This document shows positions 18,384 through 26,033 of a stretch of DNA of 64,000 bases, piece after piece. The translations under genes and the position numbers were made by a program. Under the pieces are notes generated by a model. It was not told where the DNA came from and made no database searches. It was given only the letters and a program-made list of their open reading frames with translations. The first letter of the stretch is position 1. The number at the start of each line of letters is the position of its first letter. Source of the stretch: GCA-002050365 sp964237235 (GTDB taxonomy: Bacteria; Acidobacteriota; Blastocatellia; Pyrinomonadales; Pyrinomonadaceae); the NCBI GenBank assembly GCA_964237235.1, contig CAXSGY010000007.1, positions 62,001 through 126,000 on the forward strand, in the 5' to 3' direction.

Positions 18384-18432
18384 ACCAGCACAATAAAAAC
18401 CTCATGTCCGTGCTGGTCGTGGGGTTTTTATT
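18384..18432 (+). promoter_or_regulatory. Interleaved hairpins / possible attenuator in HNH leader
   Basis: Arm A ACCAGCAC (18384-18391) pairs with GTGCTGGT (18410-18417). Arm B AATAAAAACC (18392-18401) pairs with GGTTTTTATT (18423-18432), followed by a T-rich run. The arms alternate A-B-A'-B', so they form either a pseudoknot or two exclusive states, the B pairing being terminator-like. It lies 15 nt before the HNH start codon. Confidence 0.5.
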
Positions 18433-18447
18433 TTATAAAGGAAATAT

Positions 18448-18816
18448 ATGACATCCGAAGAAAAGTTTGCGCGAGTATTTTATACAGGACAAATTGTAGA
18501 TATTCTTGCATACCGTTTGAAAAAAATGCCTAAAATTCGCAAATATACAGGTCCGCAATCAGGATTAGATTTTATCCGTGAGAAAGTAAGAATCAGAGAT
18601 AATTATACTTGCCAAAAATGTAAAAAAGTATGGGTATCCGGTCAACGCCGCTTCGACGTTCATCATTTAGAAACTGAAATGGAATCTATTAAAAGTTATT
18701 CATACGATAAAGCAAATCAGGGTAAGCTAATTACCTACTGCCATAAATGCCATCTTTCACTACCTCATAATCGAAAGAAAATGAGTAAAGCATACAGGTA
18801 TCTTAAAAGAAAATAA
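18448..18816 (+). CDS. HNH endonuclease
   Basis: 122 aa. The HNH fold is clear: IRDNYTCQKCKKVW (first CxxC), FDVHHLETEMES (catalytic His pair in VHH), then LITYCHKCHLSLPHN (second CxxC and the final His). The two CxxC pairs bind a structural zinc. A basic stretch LKKMPKIRKYTG precedes it. Phage HNH proteins near the packaging genes often help terminase cut DNA, but this one is transcribed away from terminase, so it may equally be a selfish homing nuclease. AAAGGAA gives a usable ribosome site. Confidence 0.8.
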   Translation: MTSEEKFARVFYTGQIVDILAYRLKKMPKIRKYTGPQSGLDFIREKVRIRDNYTCQKCKKVWVSGQRRFDVHHLETEMESIKSYSYDKANQGKLITYCHKCHLSLPHNRKKMSKAYRYLKRK

Positions 18817-18968
18817 CTGGTTCAGAACTGTTTCGCCCTCACGTCCATTGAATTGTTCGACATCGCTTTACATTTATGCGTTTTTACTGCTTAAAACAAA
18901 CGTCCAAAGCAAAATGAATAAGTAAAACAGCTTCGTTTCCATTTGTAATTGTAACGCTAAAAAGTTAT

Positions 18969-19289
18969 TTAAGTCTTTAAAACTTGCTTTAGAACGTATC
19001 TATTGAAAATAAGAACTAAAATTACAAGAACAATATAAAGAATGCTAAATAACCCTAAGCCCTTCGACAAATTTTGAGCAAATCCAATGACTTGTAGAAA
19101 ACTCACGCTACGCTCTTTTATATTTTCAATGTTGTCGGACTTTTCCACATACTCACGAAAACTTTGGATACTATGTTGAGTTTGTGTATTTGGAAAGTTG
19201 ATAAATAAAAATAAGAGATATAGCAAACTTGCAATGGCAAAACAAACATTGATTGTAATCGCAAGTTTACACAATTCGCTTTTGTTCAT
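18969..19289 (-). CDS. Two-TM membrane protein, possible moron
   Basis: 106 aa. TM1 at about residues 9-32 (LAITINVCFAIASLLYLLFL), a polar 40-residue loop (QSFREYVEKSDNIENIKERS), TM2 at about 79-99 (LFSILYIVLVILVLIF), basic end. It is the only minus-strand gene inside the plus-strand early arm, and a 10-bp inverted repeat (GTTCGACATC at 18855, GATGTCGAAC at 19324) surrounds it. This is the layout of a moron carrying its own signals, often a superinfection-exclusion membrane protein. Function not shown by sequence. Confidence 0.6.
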   Translation of the reverse strand: MNKSELCKLAITINVCFAIASLLYLLFLFINFPNTQTQHSIQSFREYVEKSDNIENIKERSVSFLQVIGFAQNLSKGLGLFSILYIVLVILVLIFNRYVLKQVLKT

Positions 19290-19610
19290 ATTTTTAAATT
19301 AACAGTGTCTGTGTTACAGAGAAGATGTCGAACTTTGTATTCTGCCGAATTCTAATTTTCTTATACCGAACTTTTATAAGCCTTTATTCAATCAATAGTC
19401 AATTAAAATCAGTATTTTTTAACTGAAATATTAATTCTGCCTAAAAATTTAGCGCGAATTATTAAATTAAACAGAAAATTCTATTCCGCTTAAATAAAGC
19501 AATAGTTGGGGTTATCCACTAAAAACTATTGCATAGATTCCCTATATATCTTAAGATACCTATGTATCCACTAATCACTTACGCCTCACGGCAGAAAGCA
19601 AACAAAACTA
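19290..19610 (+). promoter_or_regulatory. Early-region intergenic with promoter candidate
   Basis: No gene seen. TTGCAT (19529-19534), 17-nt spacer, TAAGAT (19552-19557) forms a plausible sigma70-type promoter for the run of small plus-strand genes. The motif TATCCACTAA occurs twice, at 19513 and 19563, flanking the promoter, and may be a paired operator. Confidence 0.45.
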
Positions 19611-19811
19611 ATGAATCCACACTACAACCACGATGTAGTTATCTGGGAAAACAGGGACTACGTTATTAATCTCGGTAAGAAAACTGCTGATGTCGGAAAC
19701 AACGGCGGATTTGATGACCACACGCCGCTTTACTGTCTCGACTGCAACACTGGAATCGAAGACGACGCAGAATTTGAAACTGAAATCCAAGAAGCTGTTT
19801 CTAATCTTTAA
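19611..19811 (+). CDS. Small phage protein with CxxC
   Basis: 66 aa, acidic at the C terminus. Contains LYCLDCNTGIEDD, a single CxxC that may bind half a zinc site or join another subunit. First gene of the small plus-strand cluster, preceded by an AT-rich leader without Shine-Dalgarno. No family recognised. Confidence 0.6.
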   Translation: MNPHYNHDVVIWENRDYVINLGKKTADVGNNGGFDDHTPLYCLDCNTGIEDDAEFETEIQEAVSNL

Positions 19812-19821
19812 TTAAAAACGT

Positions 19822-19899
19822 ATGACCTTTTGCATACGATGTAATGAACAAGTCGAAAATATAGACTTCGATAAACTGTGCGATTCCTGCGCCAAATAA
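19822..19899 (+). CDS. 25-residue zinc-ribbon microprotein
   Basis: MTFCIRCNEQVENIDFDKLC then DSCAK: two CxxC pairs (CIRC, CDSC) 13 residues apart, a complete zinc-ribbon arrangement in 25 residues. It fits exactly between its neighbours on the same strand, 10 nt after one and 14 nt before the other. Too short for routine gene callers; support comes from the paired cysteines and packing. Confidence 0.45.
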   Translation: MTFCIRCNEQVENIDFDKLCDSCAK

Positions 19900-19913
19900 T
19901 TAACAATAATCCA

Positions 19914-20105
19914 ATGCCACAACCAATCTACTCCGCTTTCTCTGACGGCTCACACATTCATCACAAATTAAACGGCGAACAAATCTACTGCACCCAAAAG
20001 CACCCGAAGAAATTATCCAACGCCGTGAAAATTGCAATTCTCTCCGGCTGGTTTACAGCCTCTGTCCTGCTCACTCATTTAATCTTGAAATCCAACGGAT
20101 TATGA
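19914..20105 (+). CDS. Small protein with C-terminal TM helix
   Basis: 63 aa from ATG at 19914; a longer frame would overlap the microprotein. The N-terminal half is polar with GSHIHHKLNGEQIYCTQKH; residues 39-58 (VKIAILSGWFTASVLLTHLI) form one TM helix. The stop overlaps the next start as ATGA. Function unknown. Confidence 0.55.
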   Translation: MPQPIYSAFSDGSHIHHKLNGEQIYCTQKHPKKLSNAVKIAILSGWFTASVLLTHLILKSNGL

Positions 20106-20323
20106 AATTCATTTCTCATTTTGAAGCCGAAAAGAAACTGACAAATAAAACAACTCAAATGGCGACGGTAACAGTTAGAACACTGGATGAAAAAATGATT
20201 GGAACATATAGCTGGAGCCGCAAACCAGATGAAAAACAAATTCAAGAAATGATAGACATTTTAATAAGAGAACATATTTTATATAAGCATTTTAATACTA
20301 ATGAGTTATCAAACTATGACTAA
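20102..20323 (+). CDS. Small phage protein, unknown
   Basis: 73 aa, alpha/beta (MATVTVRTLDEKMIGTYSWS, QIQEMIDILIREHILYKHF). Starts in a 4-nt overlap with the upstream gene and overlaps the next by 23 nt, so it is part of a coupled run. No family recognised. Confidence 0.55.
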   Translation: MKFISHFEAEKKLTNKTTQMATVTVRTLDEKMIGTYSWSRKPDEKQIQEMIDILIREHILYKHFNTNELSNYD

Positions 20324-20495
20324 AATCGCCTGTAAATACTGCCAAGGCAAAGGCGGACATCTCCTTGCTTCTACAGTAGAATTTTGCCAAAAGTGCCAAG
20401 GCTACGGCTACATCCTCATCGCCGAACGCAGAGAACCTAAACCGGCACATAATCGTCCGCACGGCTCTTATCCAAGACATTTAAAATTCGATTAA
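20301..20495 (+). CDS. DnaJ-type zinc-finger microprotein
   Basis: 64 aa. Two CxxCxGxG modules: CKYCQGKG and CQKCQGYG, the same motif as the cysteine-rich domain of DnaJ, here without a J domain. Two modules pack one zinc. An inner ATG six codons in (MTKIACKYC) is a possible start. It may be an adaptor protein or regulator for the early region. Confidence 0.6.
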   Translation: MSYQTMTKIACKYCQGKGGHLLASTVEFCQKCQGYGYILIAERREPKPAHNRPHGSYPRHLKFD

Positions 20496-20500
20496 AAATT

Positions 20501-20641
20501 ATGGACAAAATAGATTTTTCGATAGAGATTTATAGAAAAGCAAGAAGTCTGTCTCAAGGCAACAATCAAACAGTCGGAGAAAATAACGACTATTACATTA
20601 CGCTCCAACAATTAGAATACTTACTCTCAAATAACCAATAA
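20501..20641 (+). CDS. Small phage protein, unknown
   Basis: 46 aa (MDKIDFSIEIYRKARSLSQG, ending LEYLLSNNQ), helical and charged. Starts 5 nt after the previous stop and ends 4 nt before the next start. Real-gene support is spacing and composition only. Confidence 0.45.
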   Translation: MDKIDFSIEIYRKARSLSQGNNQTVGENNDYYITLQQLEYLLSNNQ

Positions 20642-20645
20642 ATTT

Positions 20646-20843
20646 ATGAACAACCAAGAAGCATCAATCATTCTTTCCCGCCAAACTCTCGAACGTCTGC
20701 AAAAAGATTACTGGACACTCAACATTGACGAAGCCACGCAAATTGACGAAGCACTAAAAGCTATGCGAATCAATGACGAAATTCAAATAGTAAACGAAGT
20801 TTTTAGTCCTGCCGGCACAGTCTCTCATCCGATTAAAAATTAA
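20646..20843 (+). CDS. Small phage protein, unknown
   Basis: 65 aa, helical, acidic (ASIILSRQTLERLQKDYWTL, NIDEATQIDEALKAMRI). Member of the plus-strand small-gene train. No family recognised. Confidence 0.55.
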   Translation: MNNQEASIILSRQTLERLQKDYWTLNIDEATQIDEALKAMRINDEIQIVNEVFSPAGTVSHPIKN

Positions 20844-20868
20844 ACAGGGTAGCGACCAACGCTAATAT

Positions 20869-21204
20869 ATGTCAGCAGATATGATGATAATTAGTCAAGA
20901 AGATGATTCGTCCTTTGAAGGCGAAGGAACAGACAAAGCATTTTTAATTGACGAAACTTCAATGGGTGAACCTTGGACTGAATTTGGTAGGTGGTTTGGT
21001 CAAAGGTATTGCGGCGCACCGGGAATACTTGAACAGTTACATGGAATAAAGGGACATAATTATATTGAATTGACCAACGCTGATATTACAGCAATAAAAG
21101 AAGCATTTAATTCGATGGAACATCGTGACGATTTAACAGAAAACTTATTGTTTAAATTTTTAGATGAACATAAAGATAAACATATAAGCACAGAAAATTG
21201 GTAG
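20869..21204 (+). CDS. Hypothetical acidic phage protein
   Basis: 111 aa. Acidic N terminus (QEDDSSFEGEGTDKAFLIDE), aromatic centre (EPWTEFGRWFGQRYCG), helical acidic C terminus. No motif recognised. A small negatively charged phage protein could mimic DNA or bind a host protein, but this is speculation. Confidence 0.55.
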   Translation: MSADMMIISQEDDSSFEGEGTDKAFLIDETSMGEPWTEFGRWFGQRYCGAPGILEQLHGIKGHNYIELTNADITAIKEAFNSMEHRDDLTENLLFKFLDEHKDKHISTENW

Positions 21205-21227
21205 CTTAATTATTAACCAAATAAAAA

Positions 21228-21395
21228 ATGACCAACCAACCTCAAATCAAATCAACTGAAGTAACCACAACCAATATCTACAAGAAAGCCTTGCCGCGCT
21301 TCAATATGACCAAATATCAAACGGGACAAAAAAGCAGTATGGACCTCATCAATTTTTTGCTCGACTTCTACCACGATAACCAATTAAAAAAATAA
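21228..21395 (+). CDS. Small phage protein, unknown
   Basis: 55 aa, basic (NIYKKALPRFNMTKYQTGQK, then SSMDLINFLLDFYHDNQLKK). Fits between neighbours with 23 and 4 nt free. No family recognised. Confidence 0.45.
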   Translation: MTNQPQIKSTEVTTTNIYKKALPRFNMTKYQTGQKSSMDLINFLLDFYHDNQLKK

Positions 21396-21399
21396 TCCA

Positions 21400-21678
21400 A
21401 TGAATAAGACAATTTGGAAGTCTCCGACAGGTAAATTTGTTCAAGTAATAAATCCGACAGAAAGAGAAATCAAAATCCTCAATATAATCGGTTATGAATT
21501 ATTACCAACCGCAGAAGAATACTTTAAAAATAATAAAATGATTGAAAAACTTAGTATAGGAAAAGGCGAACCTGAAAATATAACTCAATTAGACATACGC
21601 ATCTTGGGAAATAAAATCAATGAACTCATTGACGAATTAAACGAAATTAAAAAACTAATCGAACCTGCTTCTCACTAA
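21400..21678 (+). CDS. Small coiled-coil phage protein
   Basis: 92 aa. N-terminal beta segment (WKSPTGKFVQVINPTEREIK), C-terminal helix ILGNKINELIDELNEIKKLI with heptad spacing. Unknown function; may dimerise through the coil. Confidence 0.55.
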   Translation: MNKTIWKSPTGKFVQVINPTEREIKILNIIGYELLPTAEEYFKNNKMIEKLSIGKGEPENITQLDIRILGNKINELIDELNEIKKLIEPASH

Positions 21679-21758
21679 ACCGAAATGTATTCCTTACTTC
21701 CACGATCACCGCTAACCTAAACCTCACGCTGCAAAAATAATCATTAAATTTATAAAAA

Positions 21759-22202
21759 ATGAACCGCGGATATTTCGGGATCGGAATTTACCATCCCAAA
21801 AGAGCCGAAAATATGGGAACTCTCTGGAGGTCTGCTCATAACTTCGGAGCTTCATTCATCTTCACAATCGGACAACGATACAAAAAACAGTCATCAGACA
21901 CGACAAAAGCCTACAAACACATACCGCTCTACAACTACAAAACATTCGCGGAATTCAATCGCAACAGACCTTACGACACTCCATTAATTGCAATCGAACA
22001 ATCCAAAAAATCTTCTTCGCTAAAAACATTCGAGCATCCTGAAAAAGCAATCTACCTGCTAGGAGCAGAAGACTACGGCATACCACCTGCAATACTCAAC
22101 AAAGCTCAAAACGTCGTTCATATAAATTCCCCAATGTGTCTCAACGTATCAGTAGCCGGCTCGATCATAATGTTCGACCGATTAACCAAAGAAACCGACT
22201 GA
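21759..22202 (+). CDS. SpoU/TrmH-family RNA 2'-O-methyltransferase
   Basis: 147 aa, the single-domain (TrmL-sized) form of the SPOUT fold. Motif 1 NMGTLWRSAHNFGASFIF holds the conserved N, G and R; motif 2 is IYLLGAEDYGIPPAIL; motif 3 is VHINSPMCLNVSVAGSIIMF, which builds the knot that binds S-adenosylmethionine. TrmL methylates the wobble ribose of tRNA-Leu; single-domain relatives act on tRNA or rRNA. Being phage-borne at the end of the early gene run suggests modification of host tRNA or rRNA during infection. ATG lies after an AT-rich leader. Confidence 0.75.
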   Translation: MNRGYFGIGIYHPKRAENMGTLWRSAHNFGASFIFTIGQRYKKQSSDTTKAYKHIPLYNYKTFAEFNRNRPYDTPLIAIEQSKKSSSLKTFEHPEKAIYLLGAEDYGIPPAILNKAQNVVHINSPMCLNVSVAGSIIMFDRLTKETD

Positions 22203-22515
22203 CCATCGGTTTTTCTTTTGCAAGCAAAGACTGCGCGACATACCGCATTTCCTGCGATAGCCAAGATATACTCCATACAGACGTGCCTTTGACATCTAAG
22301 GCAACAGCCCTGCTCGCTACTCAAAATAATAGCAAATTAATAAATCATTCCTGAGAAAGTTTCCCGACTGTCTAAATTCAATAAGCAAACAAAAAGCCTC
22401 AAGAAAGAGGCGGTTAGGCGGGTGTAGCTACTAAACTTCTTAGTAGCTCTTTAATAATCAATTTCTATCAGTATAACCTAAAAACCAAAATCAATCTTTC
22501 CACATATCCCCAGAC
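22203..22515. other. Gene-free stretch with hairpins
   Basis: No gene seen. It holds the 3' end signals of the small gene at 22516-22689 and a perfect 9-bp hairpin AGCTACTAA/TTAGTAGCT (22426-22434/22440-22448, loop of 5). Confidence 0.4.
22391..22411 (-). terminator. Minus-strand intrinsic terminator
   Basis: On the minus strand GCCTC-6 nt-GAGGC is followed by TTTTT. It ends the transcript of the 57-aa membrane peptide gene and shares bases with one arm of the long-range inverted repeat. Confidence 0.55.
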
Positions 22516-22719
22516 TTATCCCCTCTTACCTGAATAACGAAAATCATTCCTATAACTACTCACGGCAAACCTCTCTTTCCGCTCATTACTTTTACTCAAA
22601 CTCTTAAATTTAACCATCATAAAAAAATTAAAAAAGGCACTCAAACTTATCCCTGTCATTAAACCAAGCGTATAAAAAAACATCTTCATAGCTATCCTCG
22701 TAGCCTAACCGCCTCTTTC
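22403..22719 (-). repeat. 17-bp inverted repeat around a small membrane-protein gene
   Basis: GAAAGAGGCGGTTAGGC at 22403-22419 and its exact reverse complement at 22703-22719. Both lie just outside the 57-aa gene, so its mRNA would have complementary 5' and 3' ends. The right arm is followed by another hairpin (22718-22739). Confidence 0.6.
22516..22689 (-). CDS. 57-aa membrane peptide (type I toxin-like)
   Basis: Begins MKMFFYTLGLMTGISLSAFF and ends with a basic tail (KSLSKSNERKERFAVSSYRN). One TM helix at residues 3-26, cytoplasm-style basic end. GAGGAT lies 5-6 nt before the ATG. The transcript would carry fully complementary 17-nt ends and its own terminator. Small single-TM peptide plus long-range end pairing is the pattern of hok/aapA-type type I toxins, but a small holin or unknown membrane protein fits too. 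Toxicity is an inference. Confidence 0.5.
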   Translation of the reverse strand: MKMFFYTLGLMTGISLSAFFNFFMMVKFKSLSKSNERKERFAVSSYRNDFRYSGKRG

Positions 22720-23119
22720 CCTTTCGCAGAAAGGGAAACTTCTCAGGAGGGTTTTAAAATGTTAGCAGCCGCGATACTAAATAAAAATTAAAACCGAGAT
22801 TCAAATGCAAACGATCCAGTGAAACAATCCCTCGTGAAACAAACTGAATCACAATTCTCCTTCTCTTATTACGAAACCAGATATATATAAACATCCCAAC
22901 TTTGTTACCATTTACACATCAAATGTATACAACTTAAAGACAACTTCACAATCCCGCTTTGAACAAAAGTCAAACACAACAACACTCGAAATAACCAATT
23001 CAAATTCTCAGCTTAATACCCGAACGAAAGAGAGGGATTATTCGGCAGCCGCCAAAAGAGCCATAACTGTATTAAATCGTCCTTTGTGAAATTATGTAAT
23101 CTGCTGTAACCATTAGGTT
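22720..23119. other. Gene-free AT-rich stretch
   Basis: Contains a hairpin of TTTCCCTTT/AAAGGGAAA (about 22717-22738), then AGGAGGG followed at proper distance by a 10-codon frame (22759-22791, MLAAAILNKN). Otherwise nothing recognisable before the Replic_Relax gene end. Confidence 0.35.
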
Positions 23120-23794
23120 TTATGCTTCTGCGCCGGTAGTATCTTTCTGACCGCTATCTGACTGCGTATCTGACCGGAAATAGTCGTGGAATTCGCTCAA
23201 TAATTGAATCGAATACGCCTGCGGGTAGTCCCGCAAATCTTCCAATCCGGATTCATACCGCGCTTGGGTGGCGACTAAAAACCAAACCTGAAACTGCTCT
23301 TTTGTTTCCTGAAAATACCGCTTATAATTCTCCGCCTTTTCCCGGATTTTATCCTGCTTGCCGCTTTCGACTTCGATATAAACCGTGCCGCCGTAATCGG
23401 CAGTCCGGTCGGGAATGGTGTCCTTGAAAAGTTTCCGGTGCGCTTCCCAATCGTAAAGTTTGCCGGTCAAGGCAAGCGTCACGAAAACATCGGCGCACAT
23501 CTTTTCGTGTTCGGCTTTGAAAGTATGAATCTCCGCTCGCGGCGGCTCATAACCCAACTCCTTGATAATCGCGTGTTTGTTCAAAGCCCAAAAGGTTTCC
23601 TTGCCCAAACCGTAGTCTTTAGATTTTAATAGGTTTTCGCTCTGGAGGGTTCGCAGGTTTTTGTTCACCCGATTGTAAATTGTCTTTTGGTTTGCGGCGA
23701 ACTCCACCGGATACAGTAGACGCGCCAGTTGGCTGATCGTCATCCACTTTTCGAGACTGAGAGCTTTCAGGATTCGTTCGTAGGCTTCGAGCAT
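23120..23794 (-). CDS. Replic_Relax-type winged-helix / relaxase-like protein
   Basis: 224 aa. N-terminal winged helix (SLEKWMTISQLARLLYPVEF, IYNRVNKNLRTLQSENLLKS) followed by a nuclease-like alpha/beta half with D-19-ExESGK: DRTADYGGTVYIEVESGKQD, then KAENYKRYFQE and VWFLVATQARYESGL. This matches the replication-relaxation family found beside coupling ATPases in plasmids and integrative elements, thought to act at the transfer or replication origin. The first 59 codons overlap the end of the ATPase gene in another frame, 176 nt, an unusually long overlap. Confidence 0.65.
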   Translation of the reverse strand: MLEAYERILKALSLEKWMTISQLARLLYPVEFAANQKTIYNRVNKNLRTLQSENLLKSKDYGLGKETFWALNKHAIIKELGYEPPRAEIHTFKAEHEKMCADVFVTLALTGKLYDWEAHRKLFKDTIPDRTADYGGTVYIEVESGKQDKIREKAENYKRYFQETKEQFQVWFLVATQARYESGLEDLRDYPQAYSIQLLSEFHDYFRSDTQSDSGQKDTTGAEA

Positions 23795-25142
23795 CTTTAT
23801 ACCATTCGTTATTTAATAATGATTCGATATATTCACGCGGCGCGGGCGGCACTTCGGAAACGTCTGGTATCTTTATTCTAACAGGTGTTTCCTTATTCTT
23901 TTTCAAGACAGCGTGTTGTTTTGGTAAATCCTGATTGGCATAAGAGGCAAGAGTCGGTGGAATGTCGCCGCCATAGCCAAGTGACTTAACCATTCGCATC
24001 CGGTCGTCGTAACCGACTGTATTCAGCATCAATTTAATCCGCGCCGCGCCTTCAATCGCTGAAAGCACGTCTTTTCTGCCCTCGAATTGCTGATAATCGT
24101 GATGCGCCAAATATAATACCATTCCGCTTTTGCGTTTTCTCAACAGAAGCGTTTTAAGCTGCGGCGTGGCAAAAAATCCAGCTTCATCAATATACAAATA
24201 ATACTTTCCTTTCCATTCATTCTTGGGGCTATTTACGAGACTATCCAAAGCTTGCATAATCTGTGAAATAATTAAAACTCCGAGCAATTCTGATTGTTCC
24301 TCCGTCATTGCGTAAGAAGATAAATTCACTAAAATTACCCAACCGTCAGCGATGGCTCGTTTGAAATCAATACCCTGATTATTGCCTAAAATAGAAAACA
24401 GTGGTTCTCTCCACAGGACATCGAGCATATTGATCGTTGAGGAAAACTTTTCATCGAAACGCGATTCCGACCGAAACAAATTATCAATCCTATACGAATC
24501 TCTGTCGTTTTGAAGGATTGCCGCCCGCTTATCTTTATCCAAGCCTTGTTCTGAAAAATAGAGCGTTTCATTGAGCGTCAATTTTTGCCGGGTAAGTATT
24601 CGCAGTAAAGCGGAGAGATTGAGCCTGATTTTTCTCATTATCGTATAATCGCTTTTGAATAAAATCGCCAAAGCCTCCATCACTCCTTCGACGCTTTTGT
24701 CCAAAGAATTCTCGTTAAGCGGCGCGATACAGGCAATTTTGTTGTATTCACGTGCCAAGAGGGGATCAATAACAATAACCTTTTGATAATTAATACTCGC
24801 GCAGTAATTCAAAACATTCCGCGCAGTATCGCCCCCATCTGTCGGGTCAAGCAAACATAATCCATTACCTAATTTAATATCTTCTCTGATGTGATATTCG
24901 AGCAACTTCGATTTGCCTTCGCCCGGCGCGCCTAGGATTTGAAAATTAACATAGCGTTCTTCCTGGCTGATCGTAATTTCATCGTTATTCTCAACGCTTC
25001 TGCCAAGCGTCAGCAATGGATAATTGCTCAAAAATGTTAAAAAGTAATTCTTGATAACTGAATCCATCGAGGGAAGTTCAGGAATTAAGTCTTTTTCCTT
25101 CTTCCCGGTCATCAGAAGTGACCAGTCCGGTTCGTAGGTCAT
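23619..25142 (-). CDS. VirD4/TraD-like coupling ATPase
   Basis: 507 aa. Walker A FQILGAPGEGKSKLLEYHI at about 71-90, Walker B KYYLYIDEAGFFATPQLKTL, and the arginine/sensor region KRKSGMVLYLAHHDYQQFEG. This is the type IV coupling-protein layout: an ATPase that moves DNA-protein substrates. It has no TM segments of its own, unlike VirD4; the multi-TM gene just upstream may supply them. The C-terminal 60 residues are disordered and basic (RRKPKDNLQSGEQK). It overlaps both neighbours (65 and 176 nt), so the four genes are one operon. Confidence 0.75.
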   Translation of the reverse strand: MTYEPDWSLLMTGKKEKDLIPELPSMDSVIKNYFLTFLSNYPLLTLGRSVENNDEITISQEERYVNFQILGAPGEGKSKLLEYHIREDIKLGNGLCLLDPTDGGDTARNVLNYCASINYQKVIVIDPLLAREYNKIACIAPLNENSLDKSVEGVMEALAILFKSDYTIMRKIRLNLSALLRILTRQKLTLNETLYFSEQGLDKDKRAAILQNDRDSYRIDNLFRSESRFDEKFSSTINMLDVLWREPLFSILGNNQGIDFKRAIADGWVILVNLSSYAMTEEQSELLGVLIISQIMQALDSLVNSPKNEWKGKYYLYIDEAGFFATPQLKTLLLRKRKSGMVLYLAHHDYQQFEGRKDVLSAIEGAARIKLMLNTVGYDDRMRMVKSLGYGGDIPPTLASYANQDLPKQHAVLKKNKETPVRIKIPDVSEVPPAPREYIESLLNNEWYKDARSLRTNPESSQSRKVDDDQPTGASTVSGGVRRKPKDNLQSGEQKPANPPERKPIKI

Positions 25143-26031
25143 TTAATTGAAACTCCTTATTTTCTATATCTTTTTGCAAACTCCCGATTCGCACTTTTTT
25201 AATCGGCTTGCTGATTTCCTTGTCGGCTTTAACTATTTCTATTTTCTCCTGCAAATCGCCAATTTCCTTAATCAATTTCGTTGACAGCGTGTCATATTGG
25301 ACGCGGCTGATGTTACTGATTTTTTGCCTGTCGCCAAACCCTTTAACCTTTTCCTTGTTGATACCCCGAATATGCTCTTCTTGAGTTTCGTGTTCCCGTT
25401 CTTTTATATTCATGACAATTTGAATTTCGGCGCGCAGTTTTTCCTCATTCAAACCGGCTAGTCTTTCCAGAGGGATGCCTAATCGCATTCCCTTTGTATG
25501 CAAACTTGCCAAAATTTCTTGGTTTTTGCGTTCCCGAATCAAATCTATTTGCCGGAGCTGGGCTTTTTTCTCCTCCTCTGCGACACGGTATGCGTATTCA
25601 ACTTTCTGTTTTTGCTGCTGGGCAAGCTGCTCGTTTATGCTCGTAATTTGTTCTTGCTTCTTGAGCATTTTGTCATCGGCAGAACGAAACATATTTACAA
25701 GAATACCGCCCAAAAACAGACAACTTCCCAATAAAATGACTATCCACGCTTTGCTGGTAGTGGTGTCCGCAAAATTCATCAGATAATAAAGAAGTAAAAG
25801 CGCGGCAAAAAATGAGCCGACCGCTAAAATAATGAGAATCGGCTTGTAAGAAACCGGCTCCGGCATCGGATCATAGGAATACGGTTCAGTTAAACTGCCA
25901 CTTTCCGTAATGGATGTAAGCGATGTGCTTTCGGATTCAGCAGTGCTGCCAAACAAGTTTCCCCCATATAGCGAATATATGGATACTCCTAAAAGAGCCA
26001 AGCCGATGATGATAAATAATGGTCCAAACAT
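25078..26031 (-). CDS. Multi-TM protein with long coiled coil
   Basis: 317 aa. Three TM helices: about 3-22 (GPLFIIIGLALLGVSIYSLY), 67-88 (LIILAVGSFFAALLLLYYLM), 94-113 (AWIVILLGSCLFLGGILVNM). Residues 118-230 and 255-310 are charged coiled coil (LNEEKLRAEIQIVMNIKERE, STKLIKEIGDLQEKIEIVKA). It overlaps the ATPase start by 65 nt and may serve as its membrane anchor. No family recognised. Confidence 0.65.
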   Translation of the reverse strand: MFGPLFIIIGLALLGVSIYSLYGGNLFGSTAESESTSLTSITESGSLTEPYSYDPMPEPVSYKPILIILAVGSFFAALLLLYYLMNFADTTTSKAWIVILLGSCLFLGGILVNMFRSADDKMLKKQEQITSINEQLAQQQKQKVEYAYRVAEEEKKAQLRQIDLIRERKNQEILASLHTKGMRLGIPLERLAGLNEEKLRAEIQIVMNIKEREHETQEEHIRGINKEKVKGFGDRQKISNISRVQYDTLSTKLIKEIGDLQEKIEIVKADKEISKPIKKVRIGSLQKDIENKEFQLNDLRTGLVTSDDREEGKRLNS

Positions 26032-26033
26032 AA

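Noticed and set aside
17941..18816. Group I or II intron carrying the HNH gene
   Set aside because: No P7/P3 core or domain V motif was seen on either strand, and the hairpins lie outside the HNH gene without an interrupted exon.
22759..22791. 10-codon frame after AGGAGGG
   Set aside because: Ribosome site is strong but the frame is too short to support as a gene without conservation; mentioned only in the gap note.
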